In this document: positions 1-8,237 of the stretch, one piece after another
Position numbering within the stretch: the first letter of the stretch is position 1
Layout: each line of letters starts with the position of its first letter
NCBI GenBank assembly: GCA_016710685.1
Contig: JADJVC010000002.1
Coordinates: 434,001 to 498,000 of the forward strand
DNA length: 64,000 nucleotides
Source of the DNA: Flavobacteriales bacterium
GTDB taxonomy: Bacteria > Bacteroidota > Bacteroidia > Flavobacteriales_F > PHOS-HE28
Direction of reading: 5' to 3'
The notes under the pieces: generated by a model
What the model was told of the DNA's origin: nothing
Database searches by the model: none
The model's input: only the letters and a program-made list of their open reading frames with translations
Made by a program: the position numbers and the translations under genes

Positions 1-630
1 GCAGCCAAGTGCGTGATCTTCTGCGCGGGCCTGCAAAGCGACCGCATGGCCCGCACGGACGGTGTGCCGGTAAAGGAGCAGATCGTGGGCTTCCGTGGCG
101 ACTATTACGAGCTTACGGCGAAGGGGAAGCCCAAGGTGAAGAACCTCATCTACCCCGTGCCGGACCCGCGCTTCCCATTCCTGGGCGTGCATTTTACGCG
201 CATGACCGACGGCAGCACGGAGTGCGGCCCGAACGCCGTTTTTACTTTCAAGCGAGAAGGCTACGGAAAGACGGATTTCAGTTTGCGCGACACCTGGGAT
301 GCGCTCACGTATGGCGGCACCTGGAAGCTCTTCTTCAAGAACATGTCCTACGGGATAGATGAGTACCGGCGCGCGTTCAGCAAAAAGCTTTTTCTGAAAA
401 CGCTCCGCAGGCTCATCCCAACGTTGGAAATGGACGACATCGAACCAGGCCGCGCGGGAGTACGCGCCATGCTGCTTGGCACCGATGGCGAAATGGTGGA
501 CGACTTCCGCATCGAGCGCAAGGGCCGTCACATCCACGTGCTCAACGCGCCCTCACCCGCGGCCACGGCCTGCTTGGCCATTGGTGACCACATCGTGGAG
601 ATGGCTTTGGCTGAAGGGGTTTTAGAGTAG
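1..630 (+). CDS. lhgO: L-2-hydroxyglutarate oxidase, C-terminal part
   Basis: This frame is open from the first base, so the 5' end lies outside the window; 209 codons remain of a family usually near 400-420 residues. The family oxidises L-2-hydroxyglutarate to 2-oxoglutarate with FAD, feeding electrons to the membrane quinone pool. The visible part carries the family's C-terminal landmarks: an early CAGLQSDR segment, YPVPDP with a following LGVHFT, and the GPNAV loop of the FAD-dependent DAO fold, ending with a short helical tail. The N-terminal Rossmann motif is not in view. The gene is followed by a repeat-rich spacer and then a convergent hypothetical gene, so it appears to end its transcription unit. 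Identification by recall of family motifs is fairly secure. Confidence 0.85.
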   Translation, partial: AAKCVIFCAGLQSDRMARTDGVPVKEQIVGFRGDYYELTAKGKPKVKNLIYPVPDPRFPFLGVHFTRMTDGSTECGPNAVFTFKREGYGKTDFSLRDTWDALTYGGTWKLFFKNMSYGIDEYRRAFSKKLFLKTLRRLIPTLEMDDIEPGRAGVRAMLLGTDGEMVDDFRIERKGRHIHVLNAPSPAATACLAIGDHIVEMALAEGVLE

Positions 631-634
631 GGGA

Positions 635-861
635 GTTGTCCGTTGTCCGTTGTCAGGAAGCGCTTGGCTTGGGCTTGCAGGCTTTTTAGGCTTGTACTTT
701 TGCAGAGGCAGTGGCAGTCTGCAGAGGCAGTCGGCAGTTGCAGTCGGCAAGTTGAGGGCAGCCCGCATTTGGCGGCATGATATGCACAGTATAGCAGAGC
801 CGCAGTATCGCACAGGTTCAGAACCTCACGGCGCAAGTAGGGACAACTGACAACTGACAAC
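635..861. repeat. Heptad repeats flanking a GCAGTC-rich spacer
   Basis: Three tandem copies of GTTGTCN stand at 635-655, and three copies of the reverse complement (NGACAAC) at 841-861, so the spacer is bounded by an inverted pair of heptad arrays. Between them, 701-760 is a run of GGCAGT/GCAGTC units. Related heptads occur at 61546-61566 and related GCAGTC runs near 26995-27040 and 56627-56655, which marks this as a dispersed non-coding repeat family. No credible reading frame lies inside. Confidence 0.6.
675..702 (+). promoter_or_regulatory. Candidate Bacteroidota promoter inside the repeat spacer
   Basis: TTG at 675-677 and TACTTTTG at 695-702 are separated by 17 bases, which fits the TTG-N17-23-TAnnTTTG consensus. 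The nearest downstream plus-strand gene is more than 2 kb away, so if active it would transcribe the repeat-rich spacer itself. Confidence 0.35.
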
Positions 862-868
862 TAAAAAC

Positions 869-1414
869 TCAAGAAGTAACCTTCCACTCTTCCAAGATCT
901 CCGCCCAATCCCACAGGCAGAATGTCATCAGCTTATTCACCCGGGCCAATACGATCGGATTGGGGGCTTTCTGCTGGCGGAAGTACGGGTCTTGCAGCGA
1001 GATCAGGTCGTACTTGTGGAAGATGGCCTTGCTCATGGCATAGACCGTGTTCTTGCTGGGGTGGTTGATGCGGGACATGAAGCTCTGCATCGAGGAAGTT
1101 TCCGATTCCAGTTCTGCTGCGCTGGAGTCCATCAGCGGAGCGAATTTGGAGAAAGCGTGCTGAGCCAAGCGGTGGTCGGTGCCGGGGGGCAGGTGCTTGG
1201 GGGCCTCCAGTAAATTTCCGGCGAAAACGATCTGGGCGAAGAGTTCGTCATCGCCGGGGCCAAAGACAGGCTTGCTGACAAACTCCGGTGATTCACGAAG
1301 TTCTTCCACCACCAGCGGGTAACCTTGCTCGGTGAGGCGCAACACAGCATTAACGAACACGTTCGCGAGCTTGTCCTCCGAGATCCTCTTTTTGCCGAAT
1401 AATGCGCCGATCAT
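869..1414 (-). CDS. Hypothetical protein, 181 aa
   Basis: I do not recognise this family. The 181-residue product is soluble, without signal peptide or membrane segment, and begins MIGALFGKKR. It looks largely alpha-helical, with acidic and hydrophobic stretches (for example FVNAVLRLTEQGY) and a Trp-rich end (CLWDWAEILEEWK). It lies convergent to the upstream lhgO gene, with a repeat spacer between the two stops, and 120 bases downstream of the purB stop on the same strand. The ATG at 1414 is preceded at about 20 bases by TAAGTTCG, a near-match to the -7 box. Codon use is like the neighbours, so it is probably a real gene, but no function can be given. Confidence 0.6.
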   Translation of the reverse strand: MIGALFGKKRISEDKLANVFVNAVLRLTEQGYPLVVEELRESPEFVSKPVFGPGDDELFAQIVFAGNLLEAPKHLPPGTDHRLAQHAFSKFAPLMDSSAAELESETSSMQSFMSRINHPSKNTVYAMSKAIFHKYDLISLQDPYFRQQKAPNPIVLARVNKLMTFCLWDWAEILEEWKVTS

Positions 1415-1534
1415 GCCGTCATTTTTCTGGATGCGAACTTACGGAATGCCGCTGGAACGGCAGTAATTTACACCTTTCCTTATCAACACGGTTATCCACG
1501 TCCGGTCCTTTGGCTGTACCTAGCACCGCGTTCC

Positions 1535-2887
1535 CTAAAGCAAGTCCACGCCCGTGTAGGTGGAAGGGGAAAGTGAACGGAGCTGGTCCTTCACCGCCTC
1601 GTCCACCTCCAGCGTTTCTATGAAGGCCACGATCTCGCCCTGACCTATCCGGTCCTTGCCGCGCGTCAATTGCTTCAGTTTCTCATACGGTTCAGGGTAT
1701 CCGGCCCGGCGTAAAATGGTCTGGATCCCTTCGGCCACCACGGGCCATTGAGCATCCAAGTCGCGGGTGATCGCTTCTTCGTTCAACAGCAATTTGCCCA
1801 ATCCCTTTGTGATGGATGCAACCGCAATGTGCGCATGCGCCATGGGTACGCCGATATTCCGCGTAACGGTACTGTCAGTAAGGTCGCGCTGCAGGCGGCT
1901 GATAGGCAGCTTTTCCGCGAGGTGGACCATTAGCGCATTAGCGATGCCGAGGTTGCCTTCAGCGTTTTCGAAGTCGATGGGGTTCACCTTGTGTGGCATT
2001 GCGGAAGAGCCCACTTCGCCGGCTTTCACGCGCTGCCGGAAATAATCCATGGAGACATAGGCCCACAGGTCGCGGCACAGGTCGATGAGGATGGTATTGA
2101 TGCGCCGCATGCCGTCGAACAACGCGGCCATGTTGTCGTAATGCTCGATCTGGGTGGTGAAGCGTTGCCTTTTCAGGCCGAGCTTTTCGCTTGTGAAGCG
2201 GTCCGCCAATGCTGGCCAATCCAGTTCGGGATAAGCCACCAGGTGTGCATTGAAATTGCCCGTTGCGCCACCGAACTTGCAGGTGAACGGCACTTGGTTG
2301 AGCAGGTCCAGCTGCCCCGTGAGCCGTTCGCAGAATACTTCGAGTTCCTTTCCCAAGCGCGTAGGTGAGGCGGGCTGGCCGTGGGTGCGAGCCAGCATGG
2401 GCACATGCGCCCATTGGAGCGCGAGAGTGTGTAATTCGTCCCGAAGGCGGGTAATGGCGGGCAGGTAATGGCGTTCAGTAAAATCGCGAAGCAGCAACGG
2501 GATCGCGGTATTGTTGATGTCCTGGGAAGTAAGCCCGAAATGGACGAACTCCTTTTGCGCATCGAGGCCGCATTCCGCCAGGCGATCCTTCAGCCAGTAC
2601 TCCACCGCCTTTACGTCGTGGTTGGTGGTGCCCTCGATCCGTTTCACTTCAAGTGCATCTGCCAAAGAGAGACTTTGAACGCGTTTCTCCAAAGGCCCAA
2701 CGCCGATCAGGTCCGCGCCTTCCAACTGTGGCAATGGCAGTTCACAGAGGAAACGGAACCAGTGCAGTTCCACCAGCAACCTGGACCGTATCAAGGCCCG
2801 TTCGGAAAACCAAGCTGCAAGAGGCTCTGTTTGCGTTTGGTACCGGCCGTCGATAGGTGAAATAGCGTTCAGTGGATGCAGCTCCAT
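1535..2887 (-). CDS. purB: Adenylosuccinate lyase
   Basis: PurB cleaves adenylosuccinate to AMP and SAICAR to AICAR in purine synthesis, in the cytoplasm. The 450-residue product matches the E. coli-type length (456). It opens with MELHPLNAISPIDGRY, nearly the family N-terminus, which is why the start at 2887 is chosen over upstream in-frame starts. The fumarase-superfamily signature GSSAMPHKVNP lies around residue 295, and the TSQDINNT and ARTHGQPASPT segments supply further active-site residues. A TACTTTTG -7 box ends 5 bases before the ATG. The gene is monocistronic as far as can be seen and is divergent from the DUF6438 lipoprotein gene. Confidence 0.96.
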   Translation of the reverse strand: MELHPLNAISPIDGRYQTQTEPLAAWFSERALIRSRLLVELHWFRFLCELPLPQLEGADLIGVGPLEKRVQSLSLADALEVKRIEGTTNHDVKAVEYWLKDRLAECGLDAQKEFVHFGLTSQDINNTAIPLLLRDFTERHYLPAITRLRDELHTLALQWAHVPMLARTHGQPASPTRLGKELEVFCERLTGQLDLLNQVPFTCKFGGATGNFNAHLVAYPELDWPALADRFTSEKLGLKRQRFTTQIEHYDNMAALFDGMRRINTILIDLCRDLWAYVSMDYFRQRVKAGEVGSSAMPHKVNPIDFENAEGNLGIANALMVHLAEKLPISRLQRDLTDSTVTRNIGVPMAHAHIAVASITKGLGKLLLNEEAITRDLDAQWPVVAEGIQTILRRAGYPEPYEKLKQLTRGKDRIGQGEIVAFIETLEVDEAVKDQLRSLSPSTYTGVDLL

Positions 2888-2892
2888 GGCCG

Positions 2893-2900
2893 CAAAAGTA
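2893..2900 (-). promoter_or_regulatory. -7 promoter box of purB
   Basis: The minus strand reads TACTTTTG here, an exact TAnnTTTG match, with only CGGCC between it and the purB ATG. Transcription would start at or within a few bases of the start codon, which supports the 2887 start and predicts a leaderless message. Confidence 0.5.
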
Positions 2901-3013
2901 GGTGGCATGGCCGTGGTTTCGGGGGAAAGAATAGCCATACCGCGCTTGCTGGACCACAGGTGAACAAGATCCGGCATGGTATTGGCGTGGCGGAGTCTTC
3001 CTACATTAGCCCC

Positions 3014-3613
3014 ATGCGCTACACCATGCCTTCCCTCGCCCTTTTGCTCGTTGTTTTCGGCACTGCTTGCCATTGCTCGAAAGATGCAAGCAGTACTGCC
3101 GGTACACCAGCTCCGCCTGCAAACGAGGCTACCGTCGCCGTTGTGGTCCCAGTGCCTCCCGTAGCTCCTTCAACCACGGTGGCGGTTGAAGAACCAGTTG
3201 CGAATCAAATTGAAAAATCCATGGGAGACAGCGTTTATTTCTCCATGCAGCGCACGCCGTGCTTCGGCACTTGCCCATCGTACACGCTTACCATTCTGGA
3301 AGATGGAACGGCCTACTATGAAGGTGGGCGTTTCGCTCCCCGTGAAGGTTCCTACACAGGAAAAGTGAGCGCGGAAACCATGGAGAAGCTCTGGGAATTG
3401 GCTGAGACCGCGGACTTCTTTTCCATGCAGGACAAATACGACAGCAACGTTACGGACCTGCCCAGCACGATCATCCGCGTTCATGCGAAAGGGAAAGACA
3501 AGCGCGTACTCGCCCGCCAAGGAACTCCGCAGACCTTCAAGAATTTTGCCGAGTTGGCGGAAGAACTGCTTGCCCCTATGGAGTGGACGCTTGTTGACGG
3601 CGAGAACAAGTAG
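3014..3613 (+). CDS. DUF6438-type probable lipoprotein
   Basis: The 199-residue protein starts MRYTMPSLALLLVVFGTACHC, a lipoprotein-like signal with a candidate acylated Cys19; the -3 Gly is not ideal for a lipobox. A Pro/Ala/Val-rich linker (about 25-65) follows, then a small globular domain beginning SVYFSMQRTPCFGTCPSYTLTI, whose Cys-Phe-Gly-Thr-Cys pair and GxYxGxV pattern are typical of DUF6438. The function of that domain is unknown. The start at 3014 places ATG just after TACATTAG, a near -7 box, and gives the signal peptide. It is divergent from purB and ends before a bidirectional terminator. Confidence 0.75.
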   Translation: MRYTMPSLALLLVVFGTACHCSKDASSTAGTPAPPANEATVAVVVPVPPVAPSTTVAVEEPVANQIEKSMGDSVYFSMQRTPCFGTCPSYTLTILEDGTAYYEGGRFAPREGSYTGKVSAETMEKLWELAETADFFSMQDKYDSNVTDLPSTIIRVHAKGKDKRVLARQGTPQTFKNFAELAEELLAPMEWTLVDGENK

Positions 3614-4041
3614 AACGTTTTCGGTTGCTCCGAAGTGATTCCTGATCTACTGGGACTCGGGTTTAAGCCGCATAATACTCGGAAAGCACCGTGTTTACTG
3701 TACAAACAGCGGATAACCGCTTCGGGACTCTTGTTTTCCGCAAGTGCAAAATAACTGGCGAGTGCGACCCGGGCTCAAAAGGCCGGGGTGACAAGCGCAG
3801 GAGGAAGGGCTGCTAAAAAAAAACCGCGCCCAGCGCGGCTTTTTAGCAGCCCTTCCTTAACTGATCGTCATTCCGGGCCTGCCTCCCGTAGGGACGGCCC
3901 CGACCCGGAATCGCAAAAGAACGTGAGCTTAATTTTCCCCGGACGCCAGTGAATTACGGATCAGCGAATCAGTAATTTGCAGATTCGCAGTGAATTCGGA
4001 AATGCCAGCTTCTTTGGCTGCTCTTGTACTTCGAAAAAATA
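3614..4041. other. Convergent intergenic region with terminator
   Basis: This 428-base gap between two converging genes holds no credible gene. Its main feature is the nested hairpin at 3802-3857. Around 3867-3912 there is a GC-rich segment with inverted CCGGG/CCCGG elements (TCATTCCGGGCC and GACCCGGAATC), which may be a dispersed palindromic repeat. Nothing else stands out. Confidence 0.6.
3802..3857. terminator. Nested bidirectional terminator
   Basis: An 18-bp perfect inverted repeat (3802-3819 with 3840-3857; arm ends AGCAGC/GCTGCT plus A5/T5) encloses a second perfect hairpin CCGCGC-CCA-GCGCGG at 3824-3838. A-run and T-run flank the inner GC hairpin, so it can act as an intrinsic terminator in both directions, fitting its place between two converging genes. 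Confidence 0.8.
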
Positions 4042-4683
4042 TTAGAGCAAATTCACTTCCTGCGCTTCCCTCCGCCGCGGTTCCTTGGGCATAGTGCCGA
4101 AGATGTGGTCCCAGAATGGGGAACTTACACCGAATGCGCCATCGTCACCCACGAAATGGTGCAGGTTGTGGTGCTTCCAAATGATGCCGAGGAAGTTGCG
4201 GGGCGTCTTGTACATGTGGATGGCGTAGTGCGCAAGCAGGTAGCTGCTATAGCCGAAGAGGAACCCGCCACCGAAGGCATAGCCATTGGGCCCGATCACC
4301 AACCGAAATAGGCTGATGAACATCACGGCCAGCAAAATGCTGAGCAATGGCGGCATGGCCAAGCGGCTCTTGTCCCGGGGATGGTCGTGGTGAACCCCGT
4401 GGATGACATATTGGAAACGTTTGCGTTTTTCGGTCTGTGCGGGAATGTGATAGAGGTACCGGTGCATCACATATTCAACCAGCGTGAACAACACGATGCC
4501 ACCCAAAAAAAAGATCGCCGCTGTGCCCCATGAGATGCCGAGGGCACTTATGGAATATCCCAAGGTGAGTATGCCCGCCGTCCAAAATAGCGTAAGGGGA
4601 ATGGCGATATGGGTTTTTGTAAGCGCCTCCAGCACGGGGTTTTTGAAGACCCGTCCGGCTCCGGGTTGATGTCTTGTTGCCAT
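4042..4683 (-). CDS. Membrane fatty-acid/sterol hydroxylase family protein
   Basis: Members of this di-iron membrane hydroxylase superfamily (PF04116) hydroxylate or desaturate lipids. The 213-residue product has about four membrane segments and the complete histidine set: EYVMHRYLYH near 70-79, HGVHHDH at 95-101, HYAIH at 152-156 and HHNLHH at 171-176. The substrate cannot be told; 2-hydroxylation of sphingolipid or ceramide fatty acids is plausible in Bacteroidota. I start at 4683 because an exact -7 box TAAATTTG lies at 4695-4702, inside what would be coding sequence for longer forms (starts at 4707 or 4758 are also open). It is convergent with the DUF6438 gene and divergent from tRNA-Val. 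Confidence 0.8.
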   Translation of the reverse strand: MATRHQPGAGRVFKNPVLEALTKTHIAIPLTLFWTAGILTLGYSISALGISWGTAAIFFLGGIVLFTLVEYVMHRYLYHIPAQTEKRKRFQYVIHGVHHDHPRDKSRLAMPPLLSILLAVMFISLFRLVIGPNGYAFGGGFLFGYSSYLLAHYAIHMYKTPRNFLGIIWKHHNLHHFVGDDGAFGVSSPFWDHIFGTMPKEPRRREAQEVNLL

Positions 4684-4862
4684 GATCGAGGTTGCAAATT
4701 TACGCATGGAACCTTGCAGTTTCCCCTTAATGCCGAGGCAACTGTTAACGACGGCCATGAAATGCCTTCGCTATTTAGGGTTTCGGTACGGAGCTCCATA
4801 GCGTCGTTCGAACTGGTCTTTGGGCAAATCCCTTTTTTCTTCAGGGGAATTGCTCCTTGGGC

Positions 4863-4870
4863 TACATTTG
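4863..4870 (+). promoter_or_regulatory. -7 promoter box of tRNA-Val
   Basis: TACATTTG is an exact TAnnTTTG match 26 bases before the mature tRNA 5' end. That spacing leaves a short leader for RNase P to remove. Confidence 0.5.
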
Positions 4871-4896
4871 CCGCCCCTTTCCGGAACGAGAGCTCC

Positions 4897-4971
4897 GGGC
4901 GTTTAGCTCAGCTGGTTTAGAGCACTACCTCGACAAGGTAGGGGTCGCTGGTTCGAATCCGGCAACGCCCA
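4897..4971 (+). tRNA. tRNA-Val (GAC)
   Basis: The 75-nt cloverleaf has acceptor strands GGGCGTT/AACGCCC, a D arm TAGCTCAGCTGGTTTAGAGC, an anticodon stem CTACC/GGTAG with loop TCGACAA (anticodon GAC, codon GUC), and a T arm GCTGG-TTCGAAT-CCGGC. The discriminator base is A and CCA is not encoded. It lies 65 bases before a DUF3078 gene on the same strand. Confidence 0.93.
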
Positions 4972-5036
4972 CTCAATTTGGCACGAAAACTGCTAATCGC
5001 CGCAACTCATTGAACCCAAACCCTCACTCAATAAGC

Positions 5037-6011
5037 ATGAACACGAAGATTGTTGCCCTGAGCCTTTTGGCTGTTATTACCACCACGGTGACCGCGCAAG
5101 AGAATAAAGAGGAGCGCGACATCGCCGCGGCAGCACTCGCGGCAAAGACCCCTGCTGATACCACCGGTAAAATTTGGGTGACAGGCGGAACGATCCAGCT
5201 GAACATGAGCCAAGTGAGCCTGACCAACTGGTCGGCCGGTGGTTTCAGTTCAGTTAGCGGGATCGCCCAGTTCAACGCTTTTGCGAACCGCAAGAAAGGT
5301 CGCTTTGCTTGGGACAACTCCGTGGCACTGGCCTACGGCCTGCTTGCACAGGACGGCCAAGATGCCGTGAAGACCGATGATCGCATCGAATTGAACACCA
5401 AGTATGGTTATGAGCTGAAGAAGTCCTGGTACCTCGCAGCTTTGGGCCAGTTCAAAACCCAGTTCACCGAGGGTAAGGATGCCGCCACCGGCACCAAGAT
5501 CTCTGACTTCATGGCGCCCGGCACCTTGATCTTGGGCCTTGGTCTGGACTACAAGCCGAATGATAAGTTTTCCGCATTCATCTCCCCGGCCACGGCGAAG
5601 TTCATCTTCGTGGGCGATCAAGATCTGGCTGATGCGGGAGCATTCGGCGTGGATCCAGCTACGTATGATTCAACCGGCCTGAGGCTTACCAACGGTGCAA
5701 GCAGCCTGTTCGAATTCGGTGGTTACGTGAAGCTGATGTACACGACGGACCTTGCGAAGAACATCAACTTCCTGACCCGCGCCGATTTCTTCAGCAACTA
5801 CCTGAAGGACCCCCAGAACGTGGACGTGAACTGGGAAACGCTCTTCACGTTCAAAGTGAACGATTGGTTCGCTGCCACCTTTAGCACGCTTTTGATCTAT
5901 GACGATAATACACAGATCCTGAAGCCATGGGAAGGAACCGAGCAGCAGTACGTGGGCAAAGGCACGCAGTTCAAGGAGGCGATCGGCTTGGGCATCATGC
6001 TGAAGCTTTGA
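5037..6011 (+). CDS. DUF3078 outer-membrane beta-barrel protein
   Basis: The 324-residue product begins MNTKIVALSLLAVITTTVTAQ, a clear signal peptide cut after TAQ. The mature part contains the DUF3078 opening pattern (WVTGGTIQLNMSQVSLTNWSAGG), then alternating strands rich in aromatic residues and turns (LNTKYGYELKKSWYLAALG, FEFGGYVKLMY) and ends in a hydrophobic strand, IGLGIMLKL. This is the layout of an outer-membrane barrel; no transported substrate is known. Longer forms would read through tRNA-Val and are rejected. It is followed directly by a strong terminator and may be read from the tRNA-Val promoter. Confidence 0.85.
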   Translation: MNTKIVALSLLAVITTTVTAQENKEERDIAAAALAAKTPADTTGKIWVTGGTIQLNMSQVSLTNWSAGGFSSVSGIAQFNAFANRKKGRFAWDNSVALAYGLLAQDGQDAVKTDDRIELNTKYGYELKKSWYLAALGQFKTQFTEGKDAATGTKISDFMAPGTLILGLGLDYKPNDKFSAFISPATAKFIFVGDQDLADAGAFGVDPATYDSTGLRLTNGASSLFEFGGYVKLMYTTDLAKNINFLTRADFFSNYLKDPQNVDVNWETLFTFKVNDWFAATFSTLLIYDDNTQILKPWEGTEQQYVGKGTQFKEAIGLGIMLKL

Positions 6012-6032
6012 TCAGTGCAACACCATTAAGAA

Positions 6033-6070
6033 CCCCGCTCCGCATTTGTCGGAGCGGGGTTTTTGTTTTT
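6033..6070 (+). terminator. Intrinsic terminator of the DUF3078 gene
   Basis: A 10-bp perfect stem CCCCGCTCCG/CGGAGCGGGG (6033-6042 and 6050-6059) with a 7-base loop is followed by a T-rich tract to 6070. It begins 21 bases after the stop codon. Confidence 0.92.
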
Positions 6071-6242
6071 GGGGCAGTTGCGGAAACGGCAAATAGACGC
6101 AGGTTTGATTAAGGACGTTTGCAAGGCCATGCAAACATCCATTAGCCGGGATAGTACGTCACATTGCCATCGTCCCGGCGTAAATATTCGGCAGACCTCT
6201 TGACCAGGCAAACCACGTTGGCGGAAGAGGCAGAAATTAAGT

Positions 6243-8237
6243 TCAAGGGAAAAGCAACGGCTCCTTTAACGGCTGAAACAGCCCATACAGCCACGGGTTT
6301 CCTTCCCGCACATGCACCCCGATGGAGGTCACGCGTGCGGCCTTCCCGCCGGGATTCCAGAGGTAGACTTTCAGCCGTGCGCCAAGGCCGTGCTCTGGTA
6401 GGTCCGACAATGGGATTGCGGTGAAAAGCGTGGATCGGCCAAGCGCAGGGCCGTCACCGCTGGTGCGATAGAAAGTGGAACGTTCGCCTTCCATCAGTTC
6501 CATCACCAGCTTCAGCTCGCTCCCGGGCGCAGCGCTCATAACGTCCATGCGAGCTTCCAGAATATCGTTTTCACCTGAAGTGAGGTCGAATACTGAATGC
6601 TCGAAAACGGCACCGAATTCATGGCCCGCGAGGTCCCAAGTTTTCGGTGCAAGGCCGGACTTTCCTGTTGTGTCGCGTGATGAAGGCAGATCTGCATCCA
6701 CGTTCCAGCCTTCGCCTTTCAAAGCTTCAGGAGTAACTACACTGGCATGTGAGAGGTCGTTCAGTTTAGCGCTATTCGGCATGCCGGAGAATTTGAAAGT
6801 CTGGCCCTCCACCATTTCATGCCGTTCCATCATGAACGGGAATGCTTGCTGAATGCGGACCAGATTTTCAGGAACAGCTCCGGCGGTTGCGCAATAGAAC
6901 ACTTCTGCGGCGGTAGTGGCGCTCAATACGCTGTCCACGAAATGTGCGGACCTTGTGCGCAGGTTGACAAAGGGAACGGAGGCACTGTCGATCCCCCATT
7001 GCTTGAAGTAGAATGCGGGGATTTCCTCTGGCATTTCCACAATGGCCAGCCGGTCCGGGTTTTTGGAAGCTTCCAGAATGCCCTTTACTCCGGCTTCATA
7101 TTTCGAACGATAGAAAACCTCGTAATGTTTGCGCACATTGATCAACGTAAACACCGAGATCGCAGCGACCATGTAGGCGACGGGAATGGTCCACGATGGC
7201 CGCATGTGCCGCAGTCCTGCCAGCACGCCGATCAGCAAATAGGGGAACGAAAAGAGTACCACGGAATACTGGAGCACGGGTGCGCGCCAAACGGAGTAGG
7301 CGTAGCCAATTGCCAACGGCAGCAGGCCCCAGACGATCGTGACCGCCCAAAGTGGGCCGATGTTGTCGCGGCGCCGGATCCGCAGTAAAGCGGAGCCGAG
7401 GATCAGGAGACCCCACGCCGCTGCGAAGTAGAGCGAACAATGGGCGATCCACCAGAGATAATCAGGGACCCAGGCAGCCGTGGGTGGCGCGAGCCATTCG
7501 GCCAGTCCTTTTTCGCCGAGCTGTTTCAGGAAGATCGGCACGTTGGGCAGGTAGAGCAAGGCGGCAATTCCACATGCGATCACATATTCCTTCCGCTTCG
7601 TTGAGGGGATGAGGAAGAAGCCTGTGATCACCATGAACACCGCCATCATCAGGGCGAAGTGGTGTGTATAGGCGCTGAGCAACGCGGCCACACCGATACC
7701 GACCAGGCTGCGCCGGGAACCACTGCCGAGGTAGCGCGTCAATTGGTCCGCGAGCAAGGCGGTGGTAAAAAAGCCCGCCGCATAAGGCCGCGCGATCTGC
7801 CCGTACATCACCGTGTACTGCAGCGTTGCCAAGAGCGCGGTGGAGATCAGCGCCACGTTCCCGCCGCACCATGCGAACGTGAAGCGGTAGAGAAAGAACA
7901 AAGCGAGTAGAGACATCAGAATGAAGGGCAACTTCACCGCCGCTTCACTTGTGCCGAACACCTTGGTCCATGCCCACTCGAACACTTGCACGCCGGGCGG
8001 ATGCGTATCCCGTTCGATCACACCCTTGGTCACCGTTTCGCCCAAAGTGGGATAGACGCGCACCAATGTGCTGATCTCGTCATGCGTGTAGGGGATGTGC
8101 GGCAGGTCCCAAAGGCGCAGTACAGCGGCCAGTAACAGCAGGGCCAGTAAAGCCCAACGAAGTACAGAGTCGCCGGGAATGCGGTGGGTGGCCGCATCTT
8201 CCAAATTCTTGCGCCAATGCGGTTGTTCAGTTGCCAC
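6243..8237 (-). CDS. GT-C/GT39-like membrane glycosyltransferase
   Basis: The 664-residue protein has a hydrophobic N-terminal two-thirds with about ten membrane segments and a soluble C-terminal third. The first periplasmic loop carries THDEISTL (Asp53-Glu54), the acidic pair typical of GT-C enzymes that transfer sugars from polyprenyl-phosphate, and later ARPYAAGFF. The C-terminal region (about 480-664) looks like a beta-sandwich (jelly-roll) domain, perhaps for carbohydrate binding. The start is GTG at 8237 within the end of smpB (11-base overlap), so translation is probably coupled to smpB. The sugar and acceptor are unknown; cell-surface glycan or protein glycosylation is likely. Confidence 0.72.
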   Translation of the reverse strand: MATEQPHWRKNLEDAATHRIPGDSVLRWALLALLLLAAVLRLWDLPHIPYTHDEISTLVRVYPTLGETVTKGVIERDTHPPGVQVFEWAWTKVFGTSEAAVKLPFILMSLLALFFLYRFTFAWCGGNVALISTALLATLQYTVMYGQIARPYAAGFFTTALLADQLTRYLGSGSRRSLVGIGVAALLSAYTHHFALMMAVFMVITGFFLIPSTKRKEYVIACGIAALLYLPNVPIFLKQLGEKGLAEWLAPPTAAWVPDYLWWIAHCSLYFAAAWGLLILGSALLRIRRRDNIGPLWAVTIVWGLLPLAIGYAYSVWRAPVLQYSVVLFSFPYLLIGVLAGLRHMRPSWTIPVAYMVAAISVFTLINVRKHYEVFYRSKYEAGVKGILEASKNPDRLAIVEMPEEIPAFYFKQWGIDSASVPFVNLRTRSAHFVDSVLSATTAAEVFYCATAGAVPENLVRIQQAFPFMMERHEMVEGQTFKFSGMPNSAKLNDLSHASVVTPEALKGEGWNVDADLPSSRDTTGKSGLAPKTWDLAGHEFGAVFEHSVFDLTSGENDILEARMDVMSAAPGSELKLVMELMEGERSTFYRTSGDGPALGRSTLFTAIPLSDLPEHGLGARLKVYLWNPGGKAARVTSIGVHVREGNPWLYGLFQPLKEPLLFP

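Noticed and set aside
635..861. Possible CRISPR array in the repeat-rich spacer
   Set aside because: The repeat units are 7 bases long, tandem without unique spacers, and no cas gene is present.
2888..3073. Longer N-terminus for adenylosuccinate lyase
   Set aside because: The upstream in-frame residues have no similarity to the family, and the -7 box lies inside that stretch.
4857..5036. N-terminal extension of the DUF3078 gene
   Set aside because: The extension would translate tRNA-Val, while the ATG at 5037 gives a proper signal peptide.
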